From JBNKVT01 sp050299335 (GTDB taxonomy: Bacteria; Pseudomonadota; Alphaproteobacteria; Rhodobacterales; Rhodobacteraceae): DNA of 64,000 nucleotides. The notes beneath the pieces are model-generated. The model had not been told where the DNA came from. It saw only the letters and a list, made by a program, of their open reading frames with translations, and made no database searches. This document shows positions 18,454 to 26,464 of this stretch, in pieces. Position numbers and translations under genes: made by a program. The number at the start of each line of letters is the position of its first letter. Position 1 is the first letter of the stretch. The stretch is from contig JBNKVT010000052.1 of the NCBI GenBank assembly GCA_050299335.1, positions 62,001-126,000 of the forward strand, in the 5' to 3' direction.

Positions 18454-18969
18454 TCAATACAGAAACGTCTCGCGCGCAATCGCGTAAAGAGCGGCATGGG
18501 CCGCTGTCACCATGATCGCGGCGATCCCGATCACCTGATTCCAGAATCGCCGCCGCGACAGGGCCCGCCGCAATGCCTCGCCGGTCAGCCCCAGCCGCTG
18601 CGCCTTGACCGCCAGCCCGAAACCTAAAAGCTGCACGCCCACAAGCGGGGCGACCAGGACAAACATCGCCTGGGCAAACTCGTATTTGAACCAGAAACCC
18701 AGCGTCCCGATGATCGCCAGCAGGAACCCTATAAGTGCGGCGAAATAGATCCCGAAGGTCTGCCCGTAATAGCAGAACCGGTGGATATTCGCCTGCGCCA
18801 TCTGCTCGCACTGCTCGGCCCAGATCCCACCCCGGCGGTTGGCCATCTGGATGGCGTCATAGGGCACGCCCATGGTCCAGTGGGTGCTCATCGACCACGA
18901 GATCACGACGATGATCCAGAACCAGATGTTCCAGAAACTGTCGAATTCCACTTGCGTCAGTGAAGACAC
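18454..18969 (-). CDS. Four-helix membrane protein of unknown function
   Basis: This 171-residue protein starts at a GTG (18969) and has four hydrophobic segments (about 10-28, 68-90, 95-120 and 143-165). The first is very tryptophan-rich (FWNIWFWIIVVISWS). Similar proteins in Rhodobacteraceae have been labelled as a component of the SufBCD complex. I see no Fe-S assembly gene here and nothing in the sequence that shows such a role, so that label should be treated with caution. It lies upstream of mfd and is divergent from hemB. Confidence 0.8.
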   Translation of the reverse strand: MSSLTQVEFDSFWNIWFWIIVVISWSMSTHWTMGVPYDAIQMANRRGGIWAEQCEQMAQANIHRFCYYGQTFGIYFAALIGFLLAIIGTLGFWFKYEFAQAMFVLVAPLVGVQLLGFGLAVKAQRLGLTGEALRRALSRRRFWNQVIGIAAIMVTAAHAALYAIARETFLY

Positions 18970-19160
18970 GCCTCGCTCTGCCTTTCCGGTCCGGCCCGAA
19001 TCTAACGCTTCGCACCGCGATTACAATCTCTTGCAGCAACCGCTCATCGTCCTATGCCGCCTTTCCCTGCCGCCCGCAACCCGACCCGCGCCACCCGCCT
19101 TGCAATAGGCGAAAAAGGTTGTCGCATGGTTCACATCATGCCAAGGAAACCGACACACCC

Positions 19161-20168
19161 ATGCCGGAGTTCCCGATGCCGCCGCCCGCCCCTTTCCCCG
19201 CCGCGCGCCCCCGCCGCCTCCGCCGCACCGGCTGGCTGCGCGAGATGGTCGCCGAGCACCGCCTGAGCGCCTCCGACCTCATCTGGCCGCTTTTCGTCCG
19301 CGACGGCGACGGTGTCGAGGAGCCGATCGCCTCCATGCCCGGCGTCTCCCGCCGCTCCATCGACCGGATCGTCGAGGCCGCAAGCGAGGCCGAGGCCCTC
19401 GGCATCCCTTGCATCGCCCTCTTTCCCTATACCGACGCGTCGCTGAAAACCGAGGACGCGCGCGAGGCCTGGAACCCTGAAAACCTCGTCAACCGCGCCA
19501 CCCGTGCCATCAAGGCGGCGGTCCCCGGCATCGGCGTCATGCTCGACGTCGCCCTCGATCCCTACAACGCGCTTGGCCATGACGGGATCGTCCGCGACGG
19601 GGTCATCCTCAACGACGAAAGCCTCGAAGCCCTGGTCAGACAGGCCCTCTCCCACGCCGAGGCGGGTGCCGACATCCTCGGCCCCTCCGACATGATGGAC
19701 GGCCGCGTCGGCGCGATCCGGGGGGCACTGGAATCCGCCGGCCACAAGGACACCGTGATCCTCAGCTATGCCGCCAAATACGCCTCGGCCTTCTACGGCC
19801 CCTTCCGCGACGCCGTAGGTGCCAGCGGGGCACTGAAGGGCGACAAGAAAACCTACCAGCTCGACCCCGCCAACACCGACGAGGCCCTGCGCGAGGTCGC
19901 CGCCGACATCGCCGAGGGCGCCGACATGGTCATGGTCAAGCCCGGCCTGCCCTATCTCGACATCTGCCGCCGGGTGAAGGAGACCTTCTCCGTCCCCACC
20001 TTCGCCTACCAGGTCTCCGGCGAATACGCGATGATCGCCTCGGCCGCCGAACTGGGCCGCCTCGACCGCGACGCCGCCATGCTGGAAAGCCTGCTGGCCT
20101 TCAAACGGGCGGGGTGCGACGGCGTGCTGACCTATTTCGCAAGGGATGTGGCGCGGGGGATGGGCTAA
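19161..20168 (+). CDS. hemB: Porphobilinogen synthase (5-aminolevulinate dehydratase)
   Basis: This 335-residue enzyme condenses two 5-aminolevulinate molecules to porphobilinogen on the way to haem, bacteriochlorophyll and cobalamin. The Schiff-base lysines are K206 (LSYAAKYASAFYGPFRDA) and K260 (DMVMVKPGLPYLD). The metal loop reads DVALDPYNALGHDG: the three zinc-binding cysteines of the yeast/E. coli type are replaced by A131, D133 and D141, so this is the zinc-independent class known from Rhodobacter and Bradyrhizobium. ATG 19161 gives the usual family length; in-frame upstream codons lack conserved sequence. It is monocistronic and followed by REP-like palindromes. Confidence 0.97.
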   Translation: MPEFPMPPPAPFPAARPRRLRRTGWLREMVAEHRLSASDLIWPLFVRDGDGVEEPIASMPGVSRRSIDRIVEAASEAEALGIPCIALFPYTDASLKTEDAREAWNPENLVNRATRAIKAAVPGIGVMLDVALDPYNALGHDGIVRDGVILNDESLEALVRQALSHAEAGADILGPSDMMDGRVGAIRGALESAGHKDTVILSYAAKYASAFYGPFRDAVGASGALKGDKKTYQLDPANTDEALREVAADIAEGADMVMVKPGLPYLDICRRVKETFSVPTFAYQVSGEYAMIASAAELGRLDRDAAMLESLLAFKRAGCDGVLTYFARDVARGMG

Positions 20169-20181
20169 TCCCGCCGCGCAT

Positions 20182-20358
20182 CCCGTAGGGTGCGTGATTT
20201 CACGCACCATCGCTCGGAAAGATGCTGCCTGTTCACACCGCGTTTTGAAGACGCTAGTCCCGTAGGGTGCGTGATTTCACGCACCATGCGCCGTCGAAAC
20301 CTTGATAGATCATGCCGCGTCCCGCCCGGGGCGGTGCGTGAAATCACGCACCCTACGG
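20182..20358. repeat. Three GTGCGTG-type REP palindromes between hemB and maeB
   Basis: Copies lie at 20182-20210 and 20259-20287 (forward) and 20333-20358 (inverted). Each holds GGTGCGTG-ATTT-CACGCACC or its complement, plus a CCGTAGG tail. A fourth, diverged copy is at 53056-53079. The inverted third copy lets a large hairpin form in transcripts from either side. The remainder up to 20552 is AT-richer and shows no gene. Confidence 0.85.
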
Positions 20359-20552
20359 CACGTCGAAGCACGCTCCGTGCTTCTCAAGCCAAACCCACGA
20401 AAACCTGAAAACACACACATTGTTAACTATTTTATTGAATGTTTTCAAGGAGTAACCCGTATTTGCACGCGTGCAAAGCACGTTCCCCTGCGGCAAAGCC
20501 GTGCCCAGCAGCACCCGCCCGGGGCTCGCAAGCGTGCTCGCCCTTCGTCGCT

Positions 20553-20577
20553 GAAAACCTTCCACTGGAAGGTTTTC
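20553..20577 (-). terminator. Stem-loop terminator candidate after maeB
   Basis: GAAAACCTTCC-ACT-GGAAGGTTTTC is a perfect 11-bp stem with a 3-base loop, 10 bp beyond the malic enzyme stop codon on the minus strand. The stem base ends in a short U-run (GGTTTTC). Confidence 0.65.
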
Positions 20578-20587
20578 CGGGCGCTCC

Positions 20588-22870
20588 TCACCCATAATTC
20601 GCCACCGGCGTCCCTGCCAGCGCGGCGATATTCAGCAGCCCCCGCGCCGTGATCGACGGGGTCACGATATGGGCCTTGTTGCCCATCCCCATCAGGATCG
20701 GCCCGACCTCCAGCCCGCCGGCCATCGTCCTGAGCATGTTGCGCGCCGCATTGGCCGCCTCCGAGGTCGGGAAGACCAGCACATTCGCCCGGCCCTTAAG
20801 CCGCGAGTTCGGGAAAATCCGCGCCCGCACTTCCGGATCGAGTGCTGCATCCGAGCCCATCTCGCCCTCATAGACGAAACTCCGCCCCGCCTGTTCTTCC
20901 AGCAGCGTCATCGCCGTCCTCATGCTCCGCGCGCTCGACGTGTCGAGATTGCCGAAATTCGACTGCGAGCACAGCGCGATCTTCGGCTCCAGTCCGAAGC
21001 GCCGCACATGCCGGGCCGAGGCGATCACCGTGGCCGCGATCTGCTCGGCACTCGGGATATGGTTGACCTGGGTGTCGGCGATGAACAGCGGCCCGCTTTC
21101 GAGGATGATCAGCGACAGGGCAGCCACCGGTTTCAGGTCCCGCGAGCCCAGCACCTCGGTCACATATTTCAGATGCCACAGATACTGGCCGAACGTGCCA
21201 CAGATCATGCTGTCGGCCTCGCCCTGGCGCACCATCACCGCCGCGATCGCCGTGGTGTTGGTCCTCAGGATCGCCTGCGCCAGGTCCGGCGTCACCCCGC
21301 GCCGCTGCATCACCTCGTGATAGGCCATCCAGTATTCCCGAAACCGGTGGTCGTTTTCGGGGTTCACCAGGTCGAAATGCACGCCGGGAATCAGCGACAG
21401 CCCGGCCTTTTCCAACCGCGCCTCGATCACCTGCGGGCGGCCGATCAGGATCGGCTTGTCGACCATTTCCTCGATCATCGCATTGGTCGCATGCAGCACC
21501 CGCTCGTCCTCGCCCTCGGCAAAGACGATGCGCCGGACCGAGCTTTTCGCCGCTTCGAACACCGTCCGCATCAGGAAGGCCGAGCGGAAGACCGCGTGGT
21601 TCAGGCTCTGGCCATAGGCGCGCAGATCCTCCAGGGGCCGGGTCGCCACGCCGCTGTCCATGGCCGCCTTGGCCACGGCACCCGCCACCACGCCCATCAG
21701 GCGGGGGTCGAAAGGTTTCGGGATCAGGTAGTCCGGCCCGAATTTCAGCGTCTCGCCCTGATAGGCCGCCGCCGCCTCGGCACTCGACGAGGCCCGGGCC
21801 AGTTTCGCGATCCCCTCGACGCAGGCCACCTCCATCGCGTCATTGATCTCGGTGGCCCCCACATCCAGTGCGCCCCGGAAGATGAAGGGAAAGCACAGGA
21901 CATTGTTGACCTGATTGGGATAATCCGACCGCCCGGTGGCGATCAGCGCCTCGGGAGCAACCGCGCGCACCGCCTCGGGCATGATCTCGGGTGTGGGGTT
22001 GGCCAGGGCGAAGACGATGGGCTTTTCGGCCATCTTCGCCACCATCTCAGGGGTCAGTACGCCGGGGCCCGAAAGCCCCAGAAACAGGTCCGCGCCTTCG
22101 ATAACCTCGTCGAGCGTCCGAAGGTCGGTGGCCTGCGCAAAATCGGCCTTCTGCTGCGTCATCTCCGCTTCGCGGCCTTCCCAGACCAGCCCGGCGATAT
22201 CGCAAAGCCAGACATTCTCGCGCTTCACCCCGAGCTTCAGGAGCATGTTCAGGCAGGCAATCCCCGCCGCCCCGCCGCCGGTCGAGACCACCTTGATGTC
22301 TTCGAATTTCCGCTCGGTGACATGGAGCGCATTGGTCGCCGCCGCCCCGACGACAATCGCGGTGCCGTGCTGATCGTCATGAAAGACCGGAATATTCATC
22401 CGCTCCCGGCAGAGTTTCTCGACGATGAAACATTCCGGGGCCTTGATATCCTCGAGATTGATCGCCCCGAAGGTCGGCTCCATCGCGGTGATGACATCGG
22501 CCAGCTTCTCGGGATCGCTTTCGTCAAGCTCGATATCGAAGCAGTCGATATTGGCGAATTTCTTGAACAGGACCGCCTTGCCTTCCATGATCGGCTTCGA
22601 GGCCAGAGGCCCGATATTCCCCAGCCCAAGAGCCGCCGAGCCGTTGGTGACCACCCCCACCAGATTGCTTCGCGCAGTGTATTTCGCCGCCGTCGCCGGA
22701 TCGGCCTTGATCTCCAGACAGGCCTCCGCCACGCCCGGCGAATAGGCCCGCGCCAGGTCTCGCTGGTTGGCCAGTGGCTTTGTCGCCCGGATCTCCAATT
22801 TGCCCGGCTTCGGCAGGGCGTGATAATCCAGCGCGGCCTGACGGGTCTGGTCGGATTTGGGCTCGGACAT
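20588..22870 (-). CDS. maeB: NADP-dependent malic enzyme with phosphotransacetylase-like domain
   Basis: This 760-residue MaeB-type enzyme decarboxylates malate to pyruvate and makes NADPH. The malic domain (about 1-430) has YSPGVAEACLEI, FHDDQHGTAIV and the NADP loop VVSTGGGAAGIACLNMLLKLG. The C-terminal half (about 430-760) is homologous to phosphate acetyltransferase (RIVFAEGEDERVLHA, LSIILESGPLFIADTQV). In this family the domain is regulatory and responds to acetyl-CoA. The start at ATG 22870 and the full length are normal. It is monocistronic, with an upstream gap holding a structured element at 23078. Confidence 0.97.
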   Translation of the reverse strand: MSEPKSDQTRQAALDYHALPKPGKLEIRATKPLANQRDLARAYSPGVAEACLEIKADPATAAKYTARSNLVGVVTNGSAALGLGNIGPLASKPIMEGKAVLFKKFANIDCFDIELDESDPEKLADVITAMEPTFGAINLEDIKAPECFIVEKLCRERMNIPVFHDDQHGTAIVVGAAATNALHVTERKFEDIKVVSTGGGAAGIACLNMLLKLGVKRENVWLCDIAGLVWEGREAEMTQQKADFAQATDLRTLDEVIEGADLFLGLSGPGVLTPEMVAKMAEKPIVFALANPTPEIMPEAVRAVAPEALIATGRSDYPNQVNNVLCFPFIFRGALDVGATEINDAMEVACVEGIAKLARASSSAEAAAAYQGETLKFGPDYLIPKPFDPRLMGVVAGAVAKAAMDSGVATRPLEDLRAYGQSLNHAVFRSAFLMRTVFEAAKSSVRRIVFAEGEDERVLHATNAMIEEMVDKPILIGRPQVIEARLEKAGLSLIPGVHFDLVNPENDHRFREYWMAYHEVMQRRGVTPDLAQAILRTNTTAIAAVMVRQGEADSMICGTFGQYLWHLKYVTEVLGSRDLKPVAALSLIILESGPLFIADTQVNHIPSAEQIAATVIASARHVRRFGLEPKIALCSQSNFGNLDTSSARSMRTAMTLLEEQAGRSFVYEGEMGSDAALDPEVRARIFPNSRLKGRANVLVFPTSEAANAARNMLRTMAGGLEVGPILMGMGNKAHIVTPSITARGLLNIAALAGTPVANYG

Positions 22871-23077
22871 CGGAACTCCGGAATTGGGTTGTGGATGAGG
22901 CGGTTGCGTGTCTCCGGCCCGGAAACTACCAGCCCTGTCGAGATACGGCCAGAAGGATTAACGGTTGGTTAGCGCATGTCGCGCCAGATCGAATTCAATC
23001 CCGCCCGTGAATGACTTTGCTTTGCAAACGCTGAAGGGGTGGATGGGTCCTGCTCCGGACGGCGTCGATTTGCGCCA

Positions 23078-23190
23078 TAGAGCAACACCAGATCAGATTG
23101 AATCAATCTGATCCCAGGATTTTGCTCAAGCCTATGTCTCTGGACCAAATTCTTTTTCAGACTGGGACAGTCTGAAAAGATTCCGCTCTA
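23078..23190. repeat. 113-bp TAGAGC-bounded structured element; supplies the rraB stop codon
   Basis: This element begins TAGAGCA and ends CCGCTCTA. Inside are two stem-loops: GATCAGATTG-AAT-CAATCTGATC (23091-23113) and TTTTCAGACT-GGGAC-AGTCTGAAAA (near 23155-23179). Its last three bases (CTA, 23188-23190) are the TAG stop of the rraB-like gene read on the minus strand. The same arrangement is seen at 33978-34093. The rest of the 22871-23077 gap shows no gene. Confidence 0.6.
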
Positions 23191-23517
23191 ATCGCCCCAG
23201 AAGCCCCAACCATCGGGAGTGAAGCCACGCTCAATGGCGATCCTGGTGCAGCGTTCCTCGTGGAGCCAGATGGCCTCGGCGGTGAAGGGCACGTCGGGAA
23301 TCTGGATTTCGACCTCGCCGTCGTCGGTCTGGGAGGCGCTGTATCCGAACATCTTCAGGGCACGGATGGCGGCGTCAGGGTCGGCGGCCGCGCCGGGGAG
23401 GAATTGCAGGTCGAGGGTGATGTGCTGGCCCTCGGTGAGCGCGTCGTTGAGGCGGAGGAGTTCGGCGACGGTCCAGAGGGTTTCGGCCTTCTGGTGCTCG
23501 AAATCATGGCCGCTCAT
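23188..23517 (-). CDS. RraB-family regulator of ribonuclease E (RraB domain protein)
   Basis: This 109-residue acidic protein ends in PDGWGFWGD, resembling the YDGWG end of the E. coli RraB domain. The middle (ALKMFGYSASQTDDGEVEI) matches the KLGYEV segment and following acidic strand of RraB. RraB binds RNase E and alters degradosome composition in E. coli. Whether this protein does so in an alphaproteobacterium, where RNase E differs, is inference. Its ATG overlaps the alaC stop by 4 bp, so the two are translationally coupled. Its TAG stop lies inside the structured element ending at 23190. Confidence 0.8.
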   Translation of the reverse strand: MSGHDFEHQKAETLWTVAELLRLNDALTEGQHITLDLQFLPGAAADPDAAIRALKMFGYSASQTDDGEVEIQIPDVPFTAEAIWLHEERCTRIAIERGFTPDGWGFWGD

Positions 23518-24743
23518 GGGGCGTCGGGGTCGTAGTCCGACAGAAGCGCGTCGGCGTTCTGGATCACCTTCTTGACGCCGCGCGCCGCCTGGCGGATGCG
23601 GTGCTCGTTCTCGACCAGGCCGAGACGGACATAGCCCTCGCCGTATTCGCCGAAGCCGACACCGGGGGCGACGGCGACGCCGGCCTCTTTCAGCAGGATC
23701 TTGGAAAACGCCATCGAGCCGACATTGTGGAAGCGCTGGGGCAGGGGGGCCCAGGCGAACATGGTGGCGGGGGGGGCGGGAATGTCCCAGCCGGCGCGGG
23801 ACATGGCCTCGACCAGGGTGTCGCGGCGGGTCTTGTAGATCTGGCGGATTTCTCCGATGCAGTCCTCCGGCCCGTTCAGGGCCGCTGCGGCGGCGACCTG
23901 GATCGGGGTGAATGCGCCGTAATCGAGATAGGACTTGATGCGGGTCAGCGCCCCGATCAGGCGGGGATTGCCGACGGCGAAGCCCATGCGCCAGCCGGGC
24001 ATGGCGAAGGTTTTCGACAGCGAGGTGAACTCGACGGCGACGTCCTTGGCCCCTTCGATCTCGAGGATCGAGGGCGGGGGGTTGTCGTCGAAATAGATTT
24101 CGGCGTAGGCGAGGTCGGACAGCACCCAGATTTCGTGTTTTTTCGCGAAAGCCACGAGCTCGGCGTAGAAATCCAGATCGGTGGTCTGAGCGGTCGGGTT
24201 CGAGGGGAAGTTGACGACGACGGCGACCGGTTTCGGCACGGAATGTGCCACGGCGCGGTCCAGCGAGCGCAGATAGGCCTCGGGGTTGAAAACACCATTC
24301 TCAAGCGTCTGGATGTGCCGAAGCGTGCCGCCTGCGATCATGAACCCGTAAGGGTGGATCGGGTAAGAGGGGTTGGGGACCAGCATGACATCGCCGGGGG
24401 CGGTGATCGCCATGGCGAGATTGGCGAGGCCTTCCTTGGAACCCAGAGTGGCGATGATCTCGGTCTCTGGGTCGAGCTTGACGCCGAAGCGGCGCTGGTA
24501 ATAGCCCGCCTGGGCGCGGCGGAGGCCGGGGATGCCCTTGGAGGCCGAATAGCGGTGGGTGCGGGGGCGGCGGACGGTCTCGACCAGTTTCTCTACGATA
24601 TGGGCGGGCGTGTCCATGTCCGGGTTGCCCATGCCGAAATCGATGATGTCCATGCCATCGGCGCGGTATTCCGCCTTCAGCCGGTTGACCTCGGCGAAGA
24701 CATAGGGCGGCAGGCGTTTGATTCGGTAGAATTCTTCGGGCAT
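23514..24743 (-). CDS. alaC: PLP-dependent aminotransferase, AlaC/LL-DAP aminotransferase-like
   Basis: This 409-residue fold-type I aminotransferase starts at ATG 24743 (MPEEFYRIKRLPPYVFAEVN, the typical AlaC start). IDFGMGNPDMDTPAHIVEKL and HRYSASKGIPGLR lie near the N-terminus. FTSLSKTFAMPGWRMGF holds the PLP lysine, and GNPRLIGAL follows. It probably exchanges amino groups between alanine and glutamate (pyruvate and 2-oxoglutarate). Methionine or diaminopimelate specificity cannot be excluded. The frame stays open upstream to 24971 through a dispersed repeat, but that stretch is not part of the family. It forms an operon with the downstream rraB-like gene. Confidence 0.92.
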   Translation of the reverse strand: MPEEFYRIKRLPPYVFAEVNRLKAEYRADGMDIIDFGMGNPDMDTPAHIVEKLVETVRRPRTHRYSASKGIPGLRRAQAGYYQRRFGVKLDPETEIIATLGSKEGLANLAMAITAPGDVMLVPNPSYPIHPYGFMIAGGTLRHIQTLENGVFNPEAYLRSLDRAVAHSVPKPVAVVVNFPSNPTAQTTDLDFYAELVAFAKKHEIWVLSDLAYAEIYFDDNPPPSILEIEGAKDVAVEFTSLSKTFAMPGWRMGFAVGNPRLIGALTRIKSYLDYGAFTPIQVAAAAALNGPEDCIGEIRQIYKTRRDTLVEAMSRAGWDIPAPPATMFAWAPLPQRFHNVGSMAFSKILLKEAGVAVAPGVGFGEYGEGYVRLGLVENEHRIRQAARGVKKVIQNADALLSDYDPDAP

Positions 24744-24916
24744 GGGGCTCGGGTCCGGCGGTTTGAGTGGCGGCCTTATACGCGGGGGGGAAGGGCTTGC
24801 CCATAGGGTTTCGCGTTTTCGTTGCGGCGCTGCCGTATCGTTTTTCGGGTTCGAGTGCGGCAAGCCCGTCCTTCCGGCGCTTTCGCGCGTTTCCGGGACG
24901 CGGTATCCCCCCCGGA

Positions 24917-25019
24917 CGGGCGCGTTGCTGCCATGGGCTTTGAAAGGGCCGCCATGATGTGACTGCGCCATGCAGCGAAAGGGTTCGGACTGCCCTCATC
25001 CTGGGTGGGGCCTTGCCTC
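24917..25019 (-). repeat. Dispersed intergenic repeat, copy A (inverted relative to 42287-42397)
   Basis: Read on the minus strand, this 103-bp stretch shares ATGGCGCAGTCAC, then CAGCAACGCGCCCG, and GAGG-CAAGGCCC-ACCCAGG with the region at 42287-42397. The intervening spacing is similar. A short reading frame beginning MAQS is present in both. The rest of the 24744-25158 gap holds no convincing gene. Confidence 0.65.
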
Positions 25020-25158
25020 AACTCTGCGCCGAGGCGGCGGCGGTCCGGGGTGATCCGACAGCGCCAGAAATGCTCCGCGAGCACCTCCGGGCCGCCTTGT
25101 TGGGTGTATCGGGGTCCCGTCTGGCGAGGCGCAGATCGGGTGCCTGGATCTAGTCCCG

Positions 25159-25767
25159 TCAGAAATTCGCCCTTGGATGCCGCAGCAGGGTGACATCGGC
25201 GATGTGGATGGTCGCGTCGGCGGGCTGTTCGAAGATCAGGTCGATCCAGACATCCCTGGCCCGTATCGGCTCGAAACCGGTGAAGGCGAGGTCCCATTCG
25301 ATCATGCCACCGGTTTCGCCAAGCGGGAATTCGCGGGGGACTTCCTCGCGGTTGGGTCCCGAGAGGAGCACCAGGCGCGCATAGACCTGCAGGGGCCGCG
25401 CGAGGGTCAGGCGCGCGGTCAGGCGGATGAGGTCGTGCTCGTGGATCGCCGTGACCTCCTCCCGGTCGAGCCCAAGGGCCAGCGACAGGAAGCTGCCGTC
25501 GAAGCCCGGGGTCGCGATCTCGATGCCCGGATCGGTCTGGGAAACGGCGGGCATGGTGGCGCTGGCATCGTGAAAGAGCGAGAGCTTCTCGGCCAGGATC
25601 TGGCCCGGGACGGCGGCATCGGTCGGGGCGATCCTGCCGCCGGACCAGGGGACCGGGCGGCGGAACCAGAGGGAGCGGGGCGGGACGGTGGCGCGGTCGG
25701 CCTCGGGGATGTCTGGACGCGGCGGCGGGCCGAGGCGCTTGAGGATATCGGCAAGAGGTTTGCGCAT
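25159..25767 (-). CDS. DUF6478 family protein
   Basis: This 202-residue protein of unknown function is read from ATG 25767. FDGSFLSLALGL, followed by LIRLTARLTLARPLQVYARL, LSGPNREEVPREFP and a C-terminal ARDVWIDLIFEQPADATIHI, matches the DUF6478 pattern found in Rhodobacteraceae. It is predicted to be a beta-rich, soluble protein with no signal peptide. It appears shorter at the N-terminus than the relatives I recall. It follows the lipoprotein gene by 4 bp and is probably in the same operon. No biochemical role is known. Confidence 0.8.
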   Translation of the reverse strand: MRKPLADILKRLGPPPRPDIPEADRATVPPRSLWFRRPVPWSGGRIAPTDAAVPGQILAEKLSLFHDASATMPAVSQTDPGIEIATPGFDGSFLSLALGLDREEVTAIHEHDLIRLTARLTLARPLQVYARLVLLSGPNREEVPREFPLGETGGMIEWDLAFTGFEPIRARDVWIDLIFEQPADATIHIADVTLLRHPRANF

Positions 25768-25771
25768 TGGC

Positions 25772-26365
25772 TCAGGTGCCTCCGCTATCCCGGTTGACGG
25801 CGCGGATATGGCCCGCGACCGCGCCAAGAAGTGCGGTGGCGTCGCCGTCGTCGAGCCTTGTCCCGGCGATTCCCGCCACCGACAGGCCGATCATCCGGTC
25901 CCCGGCCTCGAAAAAGGCCCGCCAGAAGGTTTCCGGTGCGCCGTCGATGGGTTGATCCCCCCGGTCGCGGATCTTGAGATAGAGCGCGCCGCCACGTTGG
26001 CGCGCAGCCAGGACCGAGACCTTGTCGGGCTCGCCGCTCTTGCCGAGGACCGGAGCGCCGTCGGTCCTGAGGAAGGTTTCCAGCTGGTTGAGGTCGCCGT
26101 TCAGCCCGCTGTTCGAAACTGAAATGGTAATCACCGCATTGCGCTTGCCCGGCCCGGCATCGCAGGTGACGGCGAGAAAGAACGCGCCTCGGCTGTTGCG
26201 GTCCGAGGTGGCGCGGTCGAAGCAATAGCCCGGGGGCACTGCCAGTTCGACCACCTCGCCTGCCACACGGGCGCTGGCGCGGTTCGGTGCCGAATGTCCG
26301 ACACCGTCGCAGCCCGCAAGCGCCAGAAGCCCGGCGAGTCCCACCGAAATTCGGAACGGGCTCAA
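25772..26365 (-). CDS. Predicted outer-membrane or periplasmic lipoprotein
   Basis: This 197-residue protein starts at a TTG (26365). It has a signal peptide with a clear lipobox (LLALAGC, cysteine at about residue 19), so it is probably lipidated and exported. The mature part is hydrophilic and beta-rich with one further cysteine pair (YCFDRATSD and VTCDAG), which could form a disulphide. No family is recognised. It is 4 bp upstream of the DUF6478 gene, with ilvD upstream on the same strand after a 99-bp gap. Confidence 0.8.
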   Translation of the reverse strand: MSPFRISVGLAGLLALAGCDGVGHSAPNRASARVAGEVVELAVPPGYCFDRATSDRNSRGAFFLAVTCDAGPGKRNAVITISVSNSGLNGDLNQLETFLRTDGAPVLGKSGEPDKVSVLAARQRGGALYLKIRDRGDQPIDGAPETFWRAFFEAGDRMIGLSVAGIAGTRLDDGDATALLGAVAGHIRAVNRDSGGT

Positions 26366-26464
26366 TGGCGCGGTCCCGGTCTCGGCCGCGCGGCAGGGTC
26401 ATCCCGCCCGGACTGGCAGGGTGGCGCGGGCGGCGTCCGGCCCGGACGGTCCGGCAAGCCTGTT

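Noticed and set aside
24744..24971. N-terminal extension of alaC up to 24971
   Set aside because: The extra residues fall in a dispersed repeat and are absent from the aminotransferase family; ATG 24743 gives the normal start.
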